The notes below the pieces were generated by a model. That model saw only the letters and a program-made list of their open reading frames with translations, made no database searches and had not been told where the DNA came from. From Leucosporidium creatinivorum (taxonomy: Eukaryota > Basidiomycota > Microbotryomycetes > Leucosporidiales > Leucosporidiaceae): a DNA stretch of 64,000 bases. Below are positions 45,614 to 56,130 of this stretch, piece after piece. Where the stretch lies: the NCBI GenBank assembly GCA_001600635.1, contig BCKL01000003.1:1344928-1408927 (forward strand), read 5' to 3'. Position numbers and translations under genes: made by a program. How positions within the stretch are numbered: position 1 is the stretch's first letter; every line of letters starts with the position of its first letter.

Positions 45614-47590
45614 ATGGAGACAGCCGTCCAATTTCTCGAGCAGGAGCTCCTCACGGTCCATCCTCCTCTTCGAGACTGCTTCAAGCAGCCTCAGTCGCCC
45701 TCTCAACCTCCCTCGACGATGCCATGGCTCGTTCCCCTCGACTACCGCCGTCTTCCCATCGTCCTAGTCCCCGACCTCGCCGAGTCGATTCATCAAGACT
45801 TCCTCAAGCTGTACCCTGAAGTAGCCAAGCAAAGCGACGTCGACCTCGCCGCTCCTCCCTCCGACCAGCAGTACGGCGCGCGCGCTCGTGCTTTGCGCGA
45901 CTTCCACAAGGACTGGCCCTACGGATACGACATCTATGCGCTGCGCTCGAGTCTTTGCGTCGCCGGGTATCTCGCGCGCTTGCTGGACAGGACGCTACCG
46001 CAGGAGGAGAACCTAGCGAGCGATTGGAACTCGTTTTGTCAATGGGAGCCTAGGAGCAGCACCCTCCCACATGTGTTGATGCGTCGAGGAGGAGTTGAAA
46101 AGAAGGGAAACGCCGAACGAGCTTTCATTGGGAAGTGGTCCCCGCTTTACGAGGGAGTGGGGCTGTTTGAGCTGCTCGGCGCTGAGCTTGGCGAGGCGGG
46201 AGGGTCGATTCTGGCGGGAGAGCTGTCGCTCGGAGCACGGCAGATGATCTACAGGGTACGTGTCCGGTCTTTACTTCGAGCGGGAGCTGCGCTGACCCGT
46301 TTGACGCTGCACAGGCTGCCATCGGGATGCTCGAACCTGAACGCCCTCCGACGCCGCTCGCCATCCTCACCGATTTTCGACGCTTCATCATTGTCGCTCT
46401 GCACCACCAAGACAATCAGCCATCATTACTCGTCTCTCCCAGCCTCTCGCAAGATCAGCTCTCCCCTTCCCTCATCTCCCTCGCCGTCTACGCCTTCATC
46501 CGCTCGCCGAGTCGTCCTCTGCCGCTTTCGGAGGACAGTCGAGCTAAGGTGGAAGCTGCTCTGCGCCAGAAGACGGCTGAGGACTTGATGGCGGATGAGA
46601 CGAGCAATGCTGGAGAGATTCTGGAGCGGAAGGAGGGAGGGCACCCGAGCGAGCCCTTAGCTCACGCTACTCACTCGGCGTACGAAGCTGGATTCGCGCT
46701 CGCTTCGATCGAAGAGCTCAAGGAGGTGAGTACGAGCTACCGTCGAGCCGGATGGGATGCTGACAACAGCCGCAGGCCTCAGAAATCACCATCTTCGTCT
46801 CGCCCGAGCTCGCCGGCGGATCGGCCTCGGCCGGCTGGCCTCCGATGGAGGACTCGCCCGCTCTCCAGGACTACAGCGTTTACACCCACACTCTCCATCG
46901 TCGCCCTTCCCCCACCCTCCTAGCCAACTCCTCCTCCCTCACCCGAGTCTATGTCACCAGAACCCTCCGACACCTCGTCTCGGCCCCCTTCTCCTCCTCC
47001 TCCTCCCTACGCCTCTCACCTACCCGCTCCTCCTCCTCCCCATCAAGCCCGACCCCAAGCGAGGTCACCACGGCCGCTGCTACTTTGGTCGTCTCTTCGA
47101 CGGCACCATCGTCGCTCTCAAGTACGGCGCCAAGCACGAGATCAGGGATGAGGCGACGAACTACACCGAGCATTTGAGCAAGCTAGACGGACTGAGGCTA
47201 CCGAAGCTTTACGGTGTGTTTGAGGGGACCATGTTCGACGAGGAGGAGATGGTACTCGTGCTCGAGTACGGAGGGGAGGCGTTCGAGAGCTTCGATGATC
47301 TCACTTTGGATCAAAAGTGAGCTCGGCTTTCGCTCGCTATCCTGACCGATGGCTAACCTCCTCCTCCGCGACGTCACAGATGGCAGATTTACGGCACCCT
47401 CCGCCAGCTCCACCACCACGGCTTCGACCACCAATCCTTCTACCCTCGCAACGTTGTCGTCCCGAACCCTTCATCGCCGAGCTCCGAGCCCATGCTCATC
47501 GACTTTGGTCGGACCGAGAAGCATCAATGCCCAATCGAGAATGGATGCTGGGAGCTGAGAGAGGCCAGGGATGAGCTGGGGCTGCCTTAG
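45614..47590 (+). pseudogene. Kinase-like protein family, copy B, frame disturbed in the linker
   Basis: The exons are 45614..46255, 46315..46725, 46776..47316 and 47380..47590. Exons 1, 2 and 4 are open and in phase. Exon 3 is 541 nt, which does not join exon 4 in phase. The frame that codes YSVYTHTLHRR is not the frame that codes LPIKPDPKRGHHGRCYFGRL. One extra base near 47010 relative to copy C adds a second shift. The kinase-like part has GTIVALKY, VLVLEYGGEAFESFDDL, HQSFYPRNVVV with Ser at the catalytic Asp position, and MLIDFGRT. It is the inverted partner of copy C. Exon 2 differs from copy C at one residue, while exon 1 is much less alike. It is probably non-functional or makes a truncated product. 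Confidence 0.65.
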
Positions 47591-47989
47591 AGGACGAAAC
47601 AGAGTCTGAGCAGAATGTCCGTCTCGCCGCACAGGTAGTTCGCCCTTCGCTCGGTTACCAGACGCTGTTGATTTGTAGTGCGGTACAGGGGTACAGGTGA
47701 GGAAGCATTGTTTTGTCGAAGCCAGCGGATGCGAAGGGAGGAAGCAAAGCGAGAACTGGCGCGACTAGCTTCTGCCGCCGAGACTCTGCCGCCGAGAGGG
47801 TGGATAAAGAAGCGAGCACGAAGAGCAACTGCGGTCTTGGGAGCCTGGAGGAAGAGCAGGCAGTGCTCATATCCCTTGCAAGTAAGCGGCGGCACACGAA
47901 CAATAGTTACCGCGTTTCGTCAGTTGGCTCCTCGGCGCCGAGCTGAACTCGGGGTGCCAAAGAAGCCGAGTGCCCTCCTCGTTCTTTGC
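47591..47989. other. Spacer between kinase-like copy B and the inverted repeat
   Basis: This stretch is absent from the other arm of the inverted duplication. It contains one CTCGGCGCCGAGCTGA word near 47931. No gene is recognised. Confidence 0.4.
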
Positions 47990-48580
47990 TAGACGTGCCA
48001 TGAGTAGTAGTAGGGTACAGCTGAGAATAGTATTTTTCATCGAAACTAGACAGCGATCCGGGAAAGCAAAGGAAACAACCGCGACAAGTCTCTTCCTCCT
48101 TCTCGCCCCCGCTCCTGCCTCGCGCTCACCTCCCCTCTCCTTGAGATCTACCTCCTCCTACCTAATGCTAGGATATCGTATGCAACTCGTCGTTCTCCTC
48201 TCCGCGCTCAAAAACTCGCCTATCAGACAACACACGCCCTCCTGCGCCACTCCAATTCGCCAAAATGCTCGGCGCCGATCCTCCTTTCGAACAAGTCGTC
48301 GGGGAGCGCTTATGCGGTGGTAGCGGCAGCCATGCGGTTCAAAGCTGAACCGGCTTTAAACCTGATGCCATACAGAAAACGGAGGGTCAGCTGGTGAAGC
48401 GGAGCGAGAGAACGAGGAGAAGCGGGACTGACCACTCGAGCTGACCGTCGTTGAAGGCTGCGAAAGGGAGAAGGAGCAGAGGTCAGCGACCGTTCGACGT
48501 GCAGGTATCACTTCTAACGTACTGTGGGTGAGGGGGATGTCCTCGGAGGATCCATCCTTGTGGTTAAGACGGAGGGTGAC
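47990..48580. repeat. Inverted segmental repeat, left arm (aconitase 3' end and flank)
   Basis: This arm is matched in inverted orientation by 52739-53320. It contains the last exons of the aconitase gene and about 320 bases of its 3' flank. The flank is highly similar in both arms (for example GATATCGTATGC on one strand and GCATACGATATC on the other). Small insertions and deletions separate the arms. Confidence 0.85.
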
Positions 48581-51458
48581 CTCGGACTCGGGGGCGAGGG
48601 TCTCGACGCCGATGAGGTCGACAAAGTCGGTGGGCTGAACCTTCTCGTAGTCGGCGGGGTTCTTGAAGTTGAGCTGTAGTCGGTGAAGGTGGAAGAGTCA
48701 GCTTCCTGCTCGTCGAAGCCGAGCCGAAAAAGGGAGAATGAGACGTACGGGGAGCATACCCTGCTTCTTGAGGTTGGTCTCGTGGATACGGGCGAACGAA
48801 CGGGTGATGACGGCCTGTAGAGGGAAGAGATGAGCGAGAGGCCTTGCGAGCGAGAGAAGAGAAAGCGACTCACGGTTCCTCCAAGGAAACGGGGCTCGAG
48901 AGCGGCGTGCTCACGGGAAGATCCCTCTCCGTAGTTCTGTAGCGCGGGAAGCGGTCAGCTCGATGAGCGAAGAAGACTCGAGCGTAGGAAACGCACCTCG
49001 TCTCCAATGACGACCCATCCCTTGCCAGAGTCGCGGTACTCGGCGGCGACCTTGGGGACTCCTCCCCACTCGCCGGTGACGAGGTTCTGTGGTAGCGAAC
49101 GGGTCAGTAGAGCTCAGAAAGCGTAAAGACGAATCGGCAGCTCACCTGGATGTTGTTGGCCTCTCCGTTAGCAGCGTTGATGGCTCCGATCAGGCAGTTC
49201 TGCGAGATGTTCTCGAGGTGACCGCGGTACTTGAGCCAAGGTCCTCCAGCCGAGACTGCGAGAAAGGAAACGTCAGCTACAGAACCGACGAGCGAAAGGA
49301 AACGAAAACGCACTGTGGTCGGTGGTGCACTTTCCGACGGCCTTGATGAGGACGGGGAGGTTCTTGGGGTCCTTGCCATCCCAGGGCTTGAAGGCGTTGA
49401 GGAGCTGGAGACGGTCCGACTTGGGGTCGACGATGACGTTGACCGAAGCGCGGTCGGCGGGGGGAGCCTGGTAGGTGTTCTCTCCAGCGTCGTAGCCGCG
49501 AGGAGGGAGCTCCTTGCCGGAGGGGTCGGCGAACTTGAACTCCTTACCGTCAGCGCCGGTGAGCGAGTCGGTCATGGGGTTGAAGGTCATGGATCCAGCG
49601 AAGACCATGGCGGTGACGAGATCGGGCGAGGCGACGAAGGCGTGGGTAGCGGGGTTGGCGTCGTTGCGACCGGTGAAGTTGCGGTTGTACGAGGTGATGA
49701 TGGAGTTCTTGGTTCCCTTGGGGACGTCCTTGCGATCCCACTGTCCGATGCAGGGTCCGCAAGCGTTGGCGAGGACGACTCCTCCGGCCTTCTCGAGGAT
49801 CTCCATCTGTCCATCGCGAGCGATGGTGGCGCGAATCTGCTCGGATCCGGGGGTGATGGTAAAGCCGGCCTTGGCCTTGAGTCCGTGGTCGGCGGCCTCC
49901 TGGGCGATCGAGGCGGAGCGCGACATGTCCTCGTAGGAGGAGTTGGTGCACGATCCGATGAGTCCGACCGAAAGCTCGGCGGGCCAGTTGTTCTCCTTCA
50001 CTGCGGCGGCGAACTTGGAGAGAGGGGTGGCGAGATCGGGGGTGTAGGGACCGTTGATGTGGGGCTCGAGCTCGGAGAGGTTGATCTCGATGACCTGGTC
50101 GTACTCGGCGCCCTCGTCGGTGCGGAGGTTGTGCTGGAACATCTCGGCGTACTTGCGGATCTCGGGGCGGTTGGTGGCATCGAGGTAGGCGCCCATGCGC
50201 TTGTTGTAGGGGAAGAGCGAAGTGGTGGCTCCAATCTCGGCTCCCATGTTGCAAATGGTGGCCATTCCGGTGCAGGAGAGCGACTCGACTCCCTCGCCGA
50301 AGTACTCGATGATGGCACCCGTTCCTCCCTTGACGGTGAGGATACCAGCGACCTTGAGGATGACATCTGCGAGCGAGCAAAGGCAGAAGAGGAAAGGAAT
50401 GTCAACAGCCGCTCGAACCCGCGGCCGGGCTTCTCTCAAAACTCACCCTTAGGAGTAGTCCATCCCGAGATCTTTCCAGTGAGCTTGACTCCGATAGCCT
50501 TGGGGCACTTGAGCTCCCAGGGAAGGTTGGCGATAACGTCGACGGCGTCAGCTCCTCCGACTCCAACGGCGACCATGCCGAGTCCTCCAGCGTTGGGAGT
50601 GTGCGAGTCGGTTCCAATCATGAGTCCTCCGGGGAAGGCGTAGTTCTCGATGATAATCTACAATGCAGAACAGCGTCAGCTCGAGTTCCGTAGCCGTCTA
50701 GTTCCGGTCGGCGCACCTGGTGGATGATTCCGGATCCGGGCTTCCAGAAGCCGATGCCGTACTTGGCGGTGCAGGTAGCGAGGAAGTCGTAGACCTCCTT
50801 GTTGATGTCGTTGGCGCGAGCGAGATCCTTGACACCTCCAACCTGGGCCTCAATCAAGTGGTCGCAGTGGACGGTGGTGGGGACGGCAACGGTGGGGAGA
50901 CCAGCCGACATGAACTGGAGGAGGGCCATCTGGGCGGTAGCATCCTGGCAAGCGACACGCTGTATACGAGTAGAAGTAAGCCAAGGTCAGCCTCAGTTCT
51001 CGTTCATCGCCGCTCGGTCGAGGAGACGACCACGCGGATAAGAGAATTCGCCCCGGAGCAAGGGCCATGCAGCTACTTACGTCGGGGCGGAGCTTGAGGT
51101 AGGAAGCTCCACGGCGGATGTCGGCATCGTGAGGGTTGTCCAAGTGACCGTAAAGGACCTTCTCGGAGAGGGTGAGCTTGCGGTCGAGGCTGCCCGAGCG
51201 AGACGAATCAGCGTGTGGTTCAAGCGCGGGCGAGAAAAGGGCGGGTCGGAGGGAGGGCTGTAGGGGAGTATGACAGGCTACTCACCGCTGACGAACGACG
51301 GCGAGGTTGTCCTCGATGCGCTGGTAGTTGATGAACTTGTCCTGCTCGTGAATCGACATGGCCACCTTGGTCGCGCCAATGTTGGAAGCGGGAGTCGCGA
51401 GCGACCTAGCAAGGGCGGGGATGCGCATTCCAGCGCGAAGGGAAGGAAGGAGGACCAT
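48310..51458 (-). CDS. ACO1: Mitochondrial aconitate hydratase
   Basis: The twelve exons are 51286..51458, 51081..51189, 50717..50959, 50447..50657, 49314..50366, 49146..49255, 48997..49086, 48874..48936, 48749..48814, 48523..48673, 48433..48457 and 48310..48361, giving 781 residues. The N-terminus ([20 protein letters not shown]) is a mitochondrial presequence. The 4Fe-4S cysteines lie in [14 protein letters not shown] and [14 protein letters not shown]. Other family blocks are [33 protein letters not shown] and [15 protein letters not shown]. It isomerises citrate to isocitrate in the TCA cycle; fungal Aco1 also binds mtDNA. All active-site motifs are present, so this is the working copy. 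Its 3' end lies inside the left arm of the inverted repeat. Confidence 0.95.
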
Positions 51459-52738
51459 ACTAGACGATGGTTTGCCTGTAGGGGAGCAGCAAAGCGAGAG
51501 AGAAAAGAGAGAGAGAGAGATGAGCGCCTGATGCCTGAGCGAGAGTTTGTTTGCCGTGATTCCAACTCTAGCCGGTCGACTAAGGGCCTTAAAGAGGTGC
51601 AGAAGGTACTTGTAGGCCTACAGAAATACCCTCCTTTGAAAAGGCGAGAGAAACTGACCTGACTGAACGAGGCTTAGCGGAAGAGGTGGAAGGCAAAGAG
51701 CACTTGGGCGCTGGAGCGGGCGGAAGGCGAGGTGGGAGAGACCAGGCCGGAGCAGCCCGGCAAAGCCCTCGCTTCCATTGGATGGCCTCGTTCATCTGTA
51801 TCAAATAATCGCACTGGTCGTGGCTGTAGCTGAATATATCCTGTCTAGCTTGATCCCCTCGCTGAACTTGCTCAACCGCCTGTAGTACAGCAGCTTCAAA
51901 TCCAAGAAATCTCCTCCCTCGGTCTTCATCTCCCTCCTCGTTCAGAGCGGGCTTCCGTTGCTTGAGTCCGTGTTCGGCAAGCTCACCTCGTACTCGTCTG
52001 GTCAAGTACAGCATGAACTTTGTCGGGCTGAAGCGAAGTCTTTCTGCACCCCCTCGACGCCTCCCTCTACCCCGCTCATCCTCCTCGAAGCCCTTCGTGG
52101 CCCCGCAAGGTGCGCGCGAATTAGAGTCGACGTGGAGTGCAGTAGAGGATGTAGCGAGTAGTCGAATGCGTTCTTGAATGGCGCTGTAGGGTCAAGAGCG
52201 GGTCTGCAAGCATCGCGGAGGCCTCAGTCGGCTTGAACGAAGCTCGGCGATCGCTTCCCCTGCTCGGCGGTCGCAAAACTCTTGAGTTGAACGGGTTGCA
52301 GTGCACAAGGTGCGGTGTGGGGGATTGCGTCAAATTAGACATCAACTTTATCCCATGTCTGGATCACAGCTGATCTACAAAAGAACGGGGAGGGGCGGCC
52401 TGCTCGGCGCCGATCTTCCTTCACCTCAGATGCCCACCCGCCTGCCCGGACCTCCTGCTCACCTTTATCGACAATCCACCGCTACCGACGGTTCCTTGAG
52501 CTCCTCCAGCATGAACGGCCCGGCCCCTTTCAGCCTTCTGCGAGCCCTTCTCTGTCGTCGCCGAGCTTCTCCGAGCAGAAGCCTTTCGTCCTGGGTTTGA
52601 AGTCTGGGGAAGGGAGAGCTCAACGGGGCGCAGAGTGGTTGCTCAAAGATACAGCTCACGAGGGATAGAGAAGTGATTGTGCAGGAGTAGACGAGCACAA
52701 CCGTCCTCTTTCGCTTCGGCTTCGGTGTTTAATCCGTG
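51459..52738. other. Aconitase upstream region, 1.3 kb without gene
   Basis: This stretch holds the aconitase promoter. Several short open frames show no recognisable motif. A run of AG dinucleotides lies about 40-60 bases upstream of the start codon (about 51498-51520). No RNA gene or mobile element is identified. Confidence 0.45.
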
Positions 52739-53004
52739 GTGACCCTCCGCCTCAACCACGAGGATGGATCCTCCGAGGACATCCCCCTCACCCACAGTAC
52801 GTCTTTGACGAGTCTCGTTTGCTGAACGGCCACTGACCTCAGCTCCTTCCTTCTCCCTTTCGCAGCCTTCAACGACGGTCAGCTCGAATGGGTGAGTCTT
52901 ACGTCGTTTCCTCGCGCTTTCGTACGCTAGCTGACCTTTCTGTATGACATCAGTTTAAAGCAGGCAGTGCTTTGAGCCGCATGGCAGCCGCTACCACCGC
53001 ATAA
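52739..53004 (+). pseudogene. Aconitase C-terminal fragment
   Basis: This is a copy of the last three aconitase exons on the opposite strand: [20 protein letters not shown], then FNDGQLEW, then [16 protein letters not shown] and the stop. The two introns are kept in position, though their sequences have diverged. The reading frame is still open, with two amino-acid changes (K to E, N to S) and synonymous ones. It begins abruptly at 52739 with no upstream exons, so it cannot make an enzyme. Confidence 0.85.
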
Positions 53005-53320
53005 GCGCTCCCCGACGACTTGTTCGAAAGGAGGATCGGCGCCGAGCATTTTGGAGGATTTGGAGTGCCCGAGGAGGGCGTGTGTTGTCTGATAGGCGAG
53101 TTTTGGAGCGCGAGAGGAGAACGACGAGTCGCATACGATATCCTAGCATTAGGTAGGAGGTAGATCTCATGGATAGGGGAGGTGAGCGCAAGGCAGGAGC
53201 GGGGCGGGGAGGCTGGAGACTCGGCGCGGTTGTTTCCTTTGCTTTTTCCCGGATCGCTGTCTAGTTTCGATGAAAAATACTATTCTCAGCTGTACCCTAC
53301 TACTACTCATGGCATGTCTA
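52739..53320. repeat. Inverted segmental repeat, right arm
   Basis: This arm is the inverted match of 47990-48580. It carries the aconitase fragment and the former aconitase 3' flank, and runs directly into the 3' end of kinase-like copy C. The join falls near 53320, where the left arm instead continues into an unrelated 400-base spacer. Confidence 0.85.
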
Positions 53321-53340
53321 AGCAATGGTGGAAGTGCGAA

Positions 53341-55366
53341 CTAGGCGTTAGGCTCCGAGACGGACATCGAGTCCGAGTCTGCATCCTTAGACACAGTCAA
53401 TGGCAGCCCCAGCTCCTCCCTAGCTTCTACCAGCTCCCAGCATCCAATCTCGCTTTTACATCGATGTTTCCTGGTGCGACCAAAGTCAATGAGCATCGGC
53501 TCGGAGTTCGGCAAAGAGGGATCGACGACGACGTTGCGAGGGTAGAAGGATTGCTGGTCAAAGCCGTGTTCGTGCAGCTTAAGGAGGGTGGCGTAGATTT
53601 GGGATCTGTGCAGACGAGAAGTAGGAGGTCAGCTGTCGGCGAGGAAGAGCGAGAAGAGAAGAGAAGCGCTCACTTCTGCGCCGAGCTGAGCTCATCGAAG
53701 CTCTCCAACGCGTCTCCGCCGTACTCGAGCACCAGCACCATCTCCTCCTTATCAAACATGGTCCCTTCGAACACACCGTACAGCTTCGGTAGCTTCAACC
53801 CGTCCAGCTTGCTCAAATGCTCGGTGTAATTCGTCGCCTCATCCTCGATCTCGTGCTTGGCGCCGTACTTGAGAGCTACCATGGTGCCGTCGAGGAGACG
53901 ACCAAAGTAGCAGCGGCCGTGGTGACCTCGCTTGGGGTCGGGCTTGATGGGGAGGAGGAGGAGCGGGTAGGTGAGAGGCGAGGGAGGAGGAGGAGGAGAA
54001 GGGGGCCGAGACGAGGTGTCGGAGGGTTCTGGTGACATAGACTCGGGTGAGGGAGGAGGACTTGGCTAGGAGGGGGGGGGAAGGGCGACGATGGAGAGTG
54101 TGGGTGTAAACGCTGTAGTCCTGGAGAGCGGGCGAGTCCTCCATCGGAGGCCAGCCGGCCGAGGCCGATCCGCCGGCGAGCTCGGGCGAGACGAAGATGG
54201 TGATTTCTGAGGCCTGCGGCTGTTGTCAGCATCCCATCCGGCTCGACGGTAGCTCGTACTCACCTCCTTGAGCTCTTCGATCGAAGCGAGCGCGAATCCA
54301 GCTTCGTACGCCGAGTGAGTAGCGTGAGCTAAGGGCTCGCTCGGGTGCCCTCCCTCCTTCCGCTCCAGAATCTCTCCAGCATTGCTCGTCTCATCCGCCA
54401 TCAAGTCCTCAGCCGTCTTCTGGCGCAGAGCAGCTTCCACCTTAGCTCGACTGTCCTCCGAAAGCGGCAGAGGACGACTCGGCGAGCGGATGAAGGCGTA
54501 GACGGCGAGGGAGATGAGGGAAGGGGAGAGCTGATCTTGCGAGAGGCTGGGAGAGACGAGTAATGATGGCTGATTGTCTTGATGGTGCAGAGCGACAATG
54601 ATGAAGCGTCGAAAATCGGTGAGGATGGCGAGCGGCGTCGGAGGGCCTTCAGGTTCGAGCATCCCGATGGCAGCCTGTGCAGCGTCAAACAGGTCAGCGC
54701 TGCTCTCTCACGCAGACAAGACCAATTGCGTACCCTGTACATCATCTGACGCGCACCAAGCGATAGCTCTCCCGCCAGAATCGACCCGCCGGCCTCCTCG
54801 AGCTCTGCGCCGAGCTTATCGAGCGTCTCCACTCCCTCATAAGCCGGCGACCACCTCCCAGTGATAGCTCGCTCGGCCTTCTCCCTCTTTTGTACTCCTC
54901 CGCGACGCATCAATGCCTGTGCGAGGGTGTAGCTGCTGAGCTCCCACTGACCCAAAGCTCCCCAATCCGTTGCCAGATCGTCCTCTTGCGGTAACGTCGG
55001 ATCCAACGAGCGAGCGAGATACGCAGCGACGCAGAGACCCACGCGCATCGCTTGACGGTCTTGTCCGTAAGATGCCCCCATGCGCAGGACACGAAGGCGC
55101 TCGCCGTATCGCTGGTCGGAGGGAGGGGCGGCGAGGTCGACGTCGTTCTCCTTGGCGACCTCAGGGTAAACCTGTAGGAAGTCTTGATGGATCAAAGCTG
55201 CGAGGTCGGGGACTAGGAGGACGGGCAGCCGGCGGTAGTCGAGCGGAACGAGCCATTCCATCGTCGAGGGAGGACGAGACGGCAGCTGAGGCGGCTTGGA
55301 GCAGTCTCGGAGAGGTGGATGGACCGTGAGGAGCTCCTGCTCGAGAGACTGTACGACGGTGTCCAT
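53341..55366 (-). CDS. Kinase-like protein family, copy C
   Basis: The exons are 54734..55366, 54264..54674, 53674..54213 and 53341..53605. Exon 3 as written (540 nt) is out of phase with exon 4. Removing a possible 46-nt intron at 54066..54111 (GTTTAC to CCTAG) restores phase and leaves the Pro-rich linker open. That intron would lack the usual CTGAC branch site, and copy A codes through the same place, so a shared frameshift is the alternative. Kinase-fold motifs: GTMVALKYG, VLVLEYGGDALESFDEL, QQSFYPRNVVV (Ser for the catalytic Asp) and MLIDFGRTRKH. The C-terminus is longer than in A and B and ends VSKDADSDSMSVSEPNA. If any of the three copies is functional, this is the best candidate. Confidence 0.6.
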
Positions 55367-56130
55367 CGCGAGGCGAGACAGCTGCAACGATGAAGGAGGA
55401 GAAGGGAGAAAACTCTGGCGCGGCTCGAGCTCAACTTGGCTCCGACTCGGTGCTCTGAGATCCTTGCTATCAGTTGGCGGTCCAAGCTCACAGCAAGGTC
55501 AGACCGGGTGTTCGGTGACACCTGGACAACTGTAGCGGAGCCCTGCACGTACTTCGAGGCGCTGAAGAGCTTCGCCGAGCCCCGCGCTCAGCTCTATCTC
55601 AGAGCTCGGGGCGGCAACCGGGGGCGTAAGGGGTCGCGCAGTGGTGCCCTCGTGTACTCACACAGCAAATGAACTCATTCTTGCCGTGAGACCGAATCTG
55701 ATCTGTTGCATCTCCTCTCCTCGAGGTTTCGGCGGCCAGACTCCACGCCGGGGCCGAATCTCGCTTCGCTTCTTTCCTTCACCTCGACACACTTTTCTCA
55801 TGTCAGCAGCGGGGATTTGGGGAGGGAAAGATGCGCTGGCAGCCCACTTTGGCACTTGGAGGCCACCTCGACGGCACACCTATTGCGCGATCCGACCGAT
55901 GGAGGCGTCTTCGAGCGGAGCTGACTGATGCAGCGGAGGTCTCGGGATGGCGTCAACGATCCAAGCAGAGTCCTTCCTCTTTCCTCTACACCTCCACGTC
56001 GTACCGGCACCCGTCCTCGCCCTCTACAGCGCTCGAACCACCAGCAACCACCTCCGCCCATCTCGCTACTCTTGTCACTCCTCCCGCCGTCGTTCGTAAC
56101 CTCCGAGCACCTGTCAAGCATTCCTACGAA
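55367..56130. other. Spacer between kinase-like copy C and the first monooxygenase
   Basis: The first 90 bases are the promoter repeat shared by the three kinase-like genes. The rest is the promoter side of the monooxygenase gene. No further feature was found. Confidence 0.45.
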
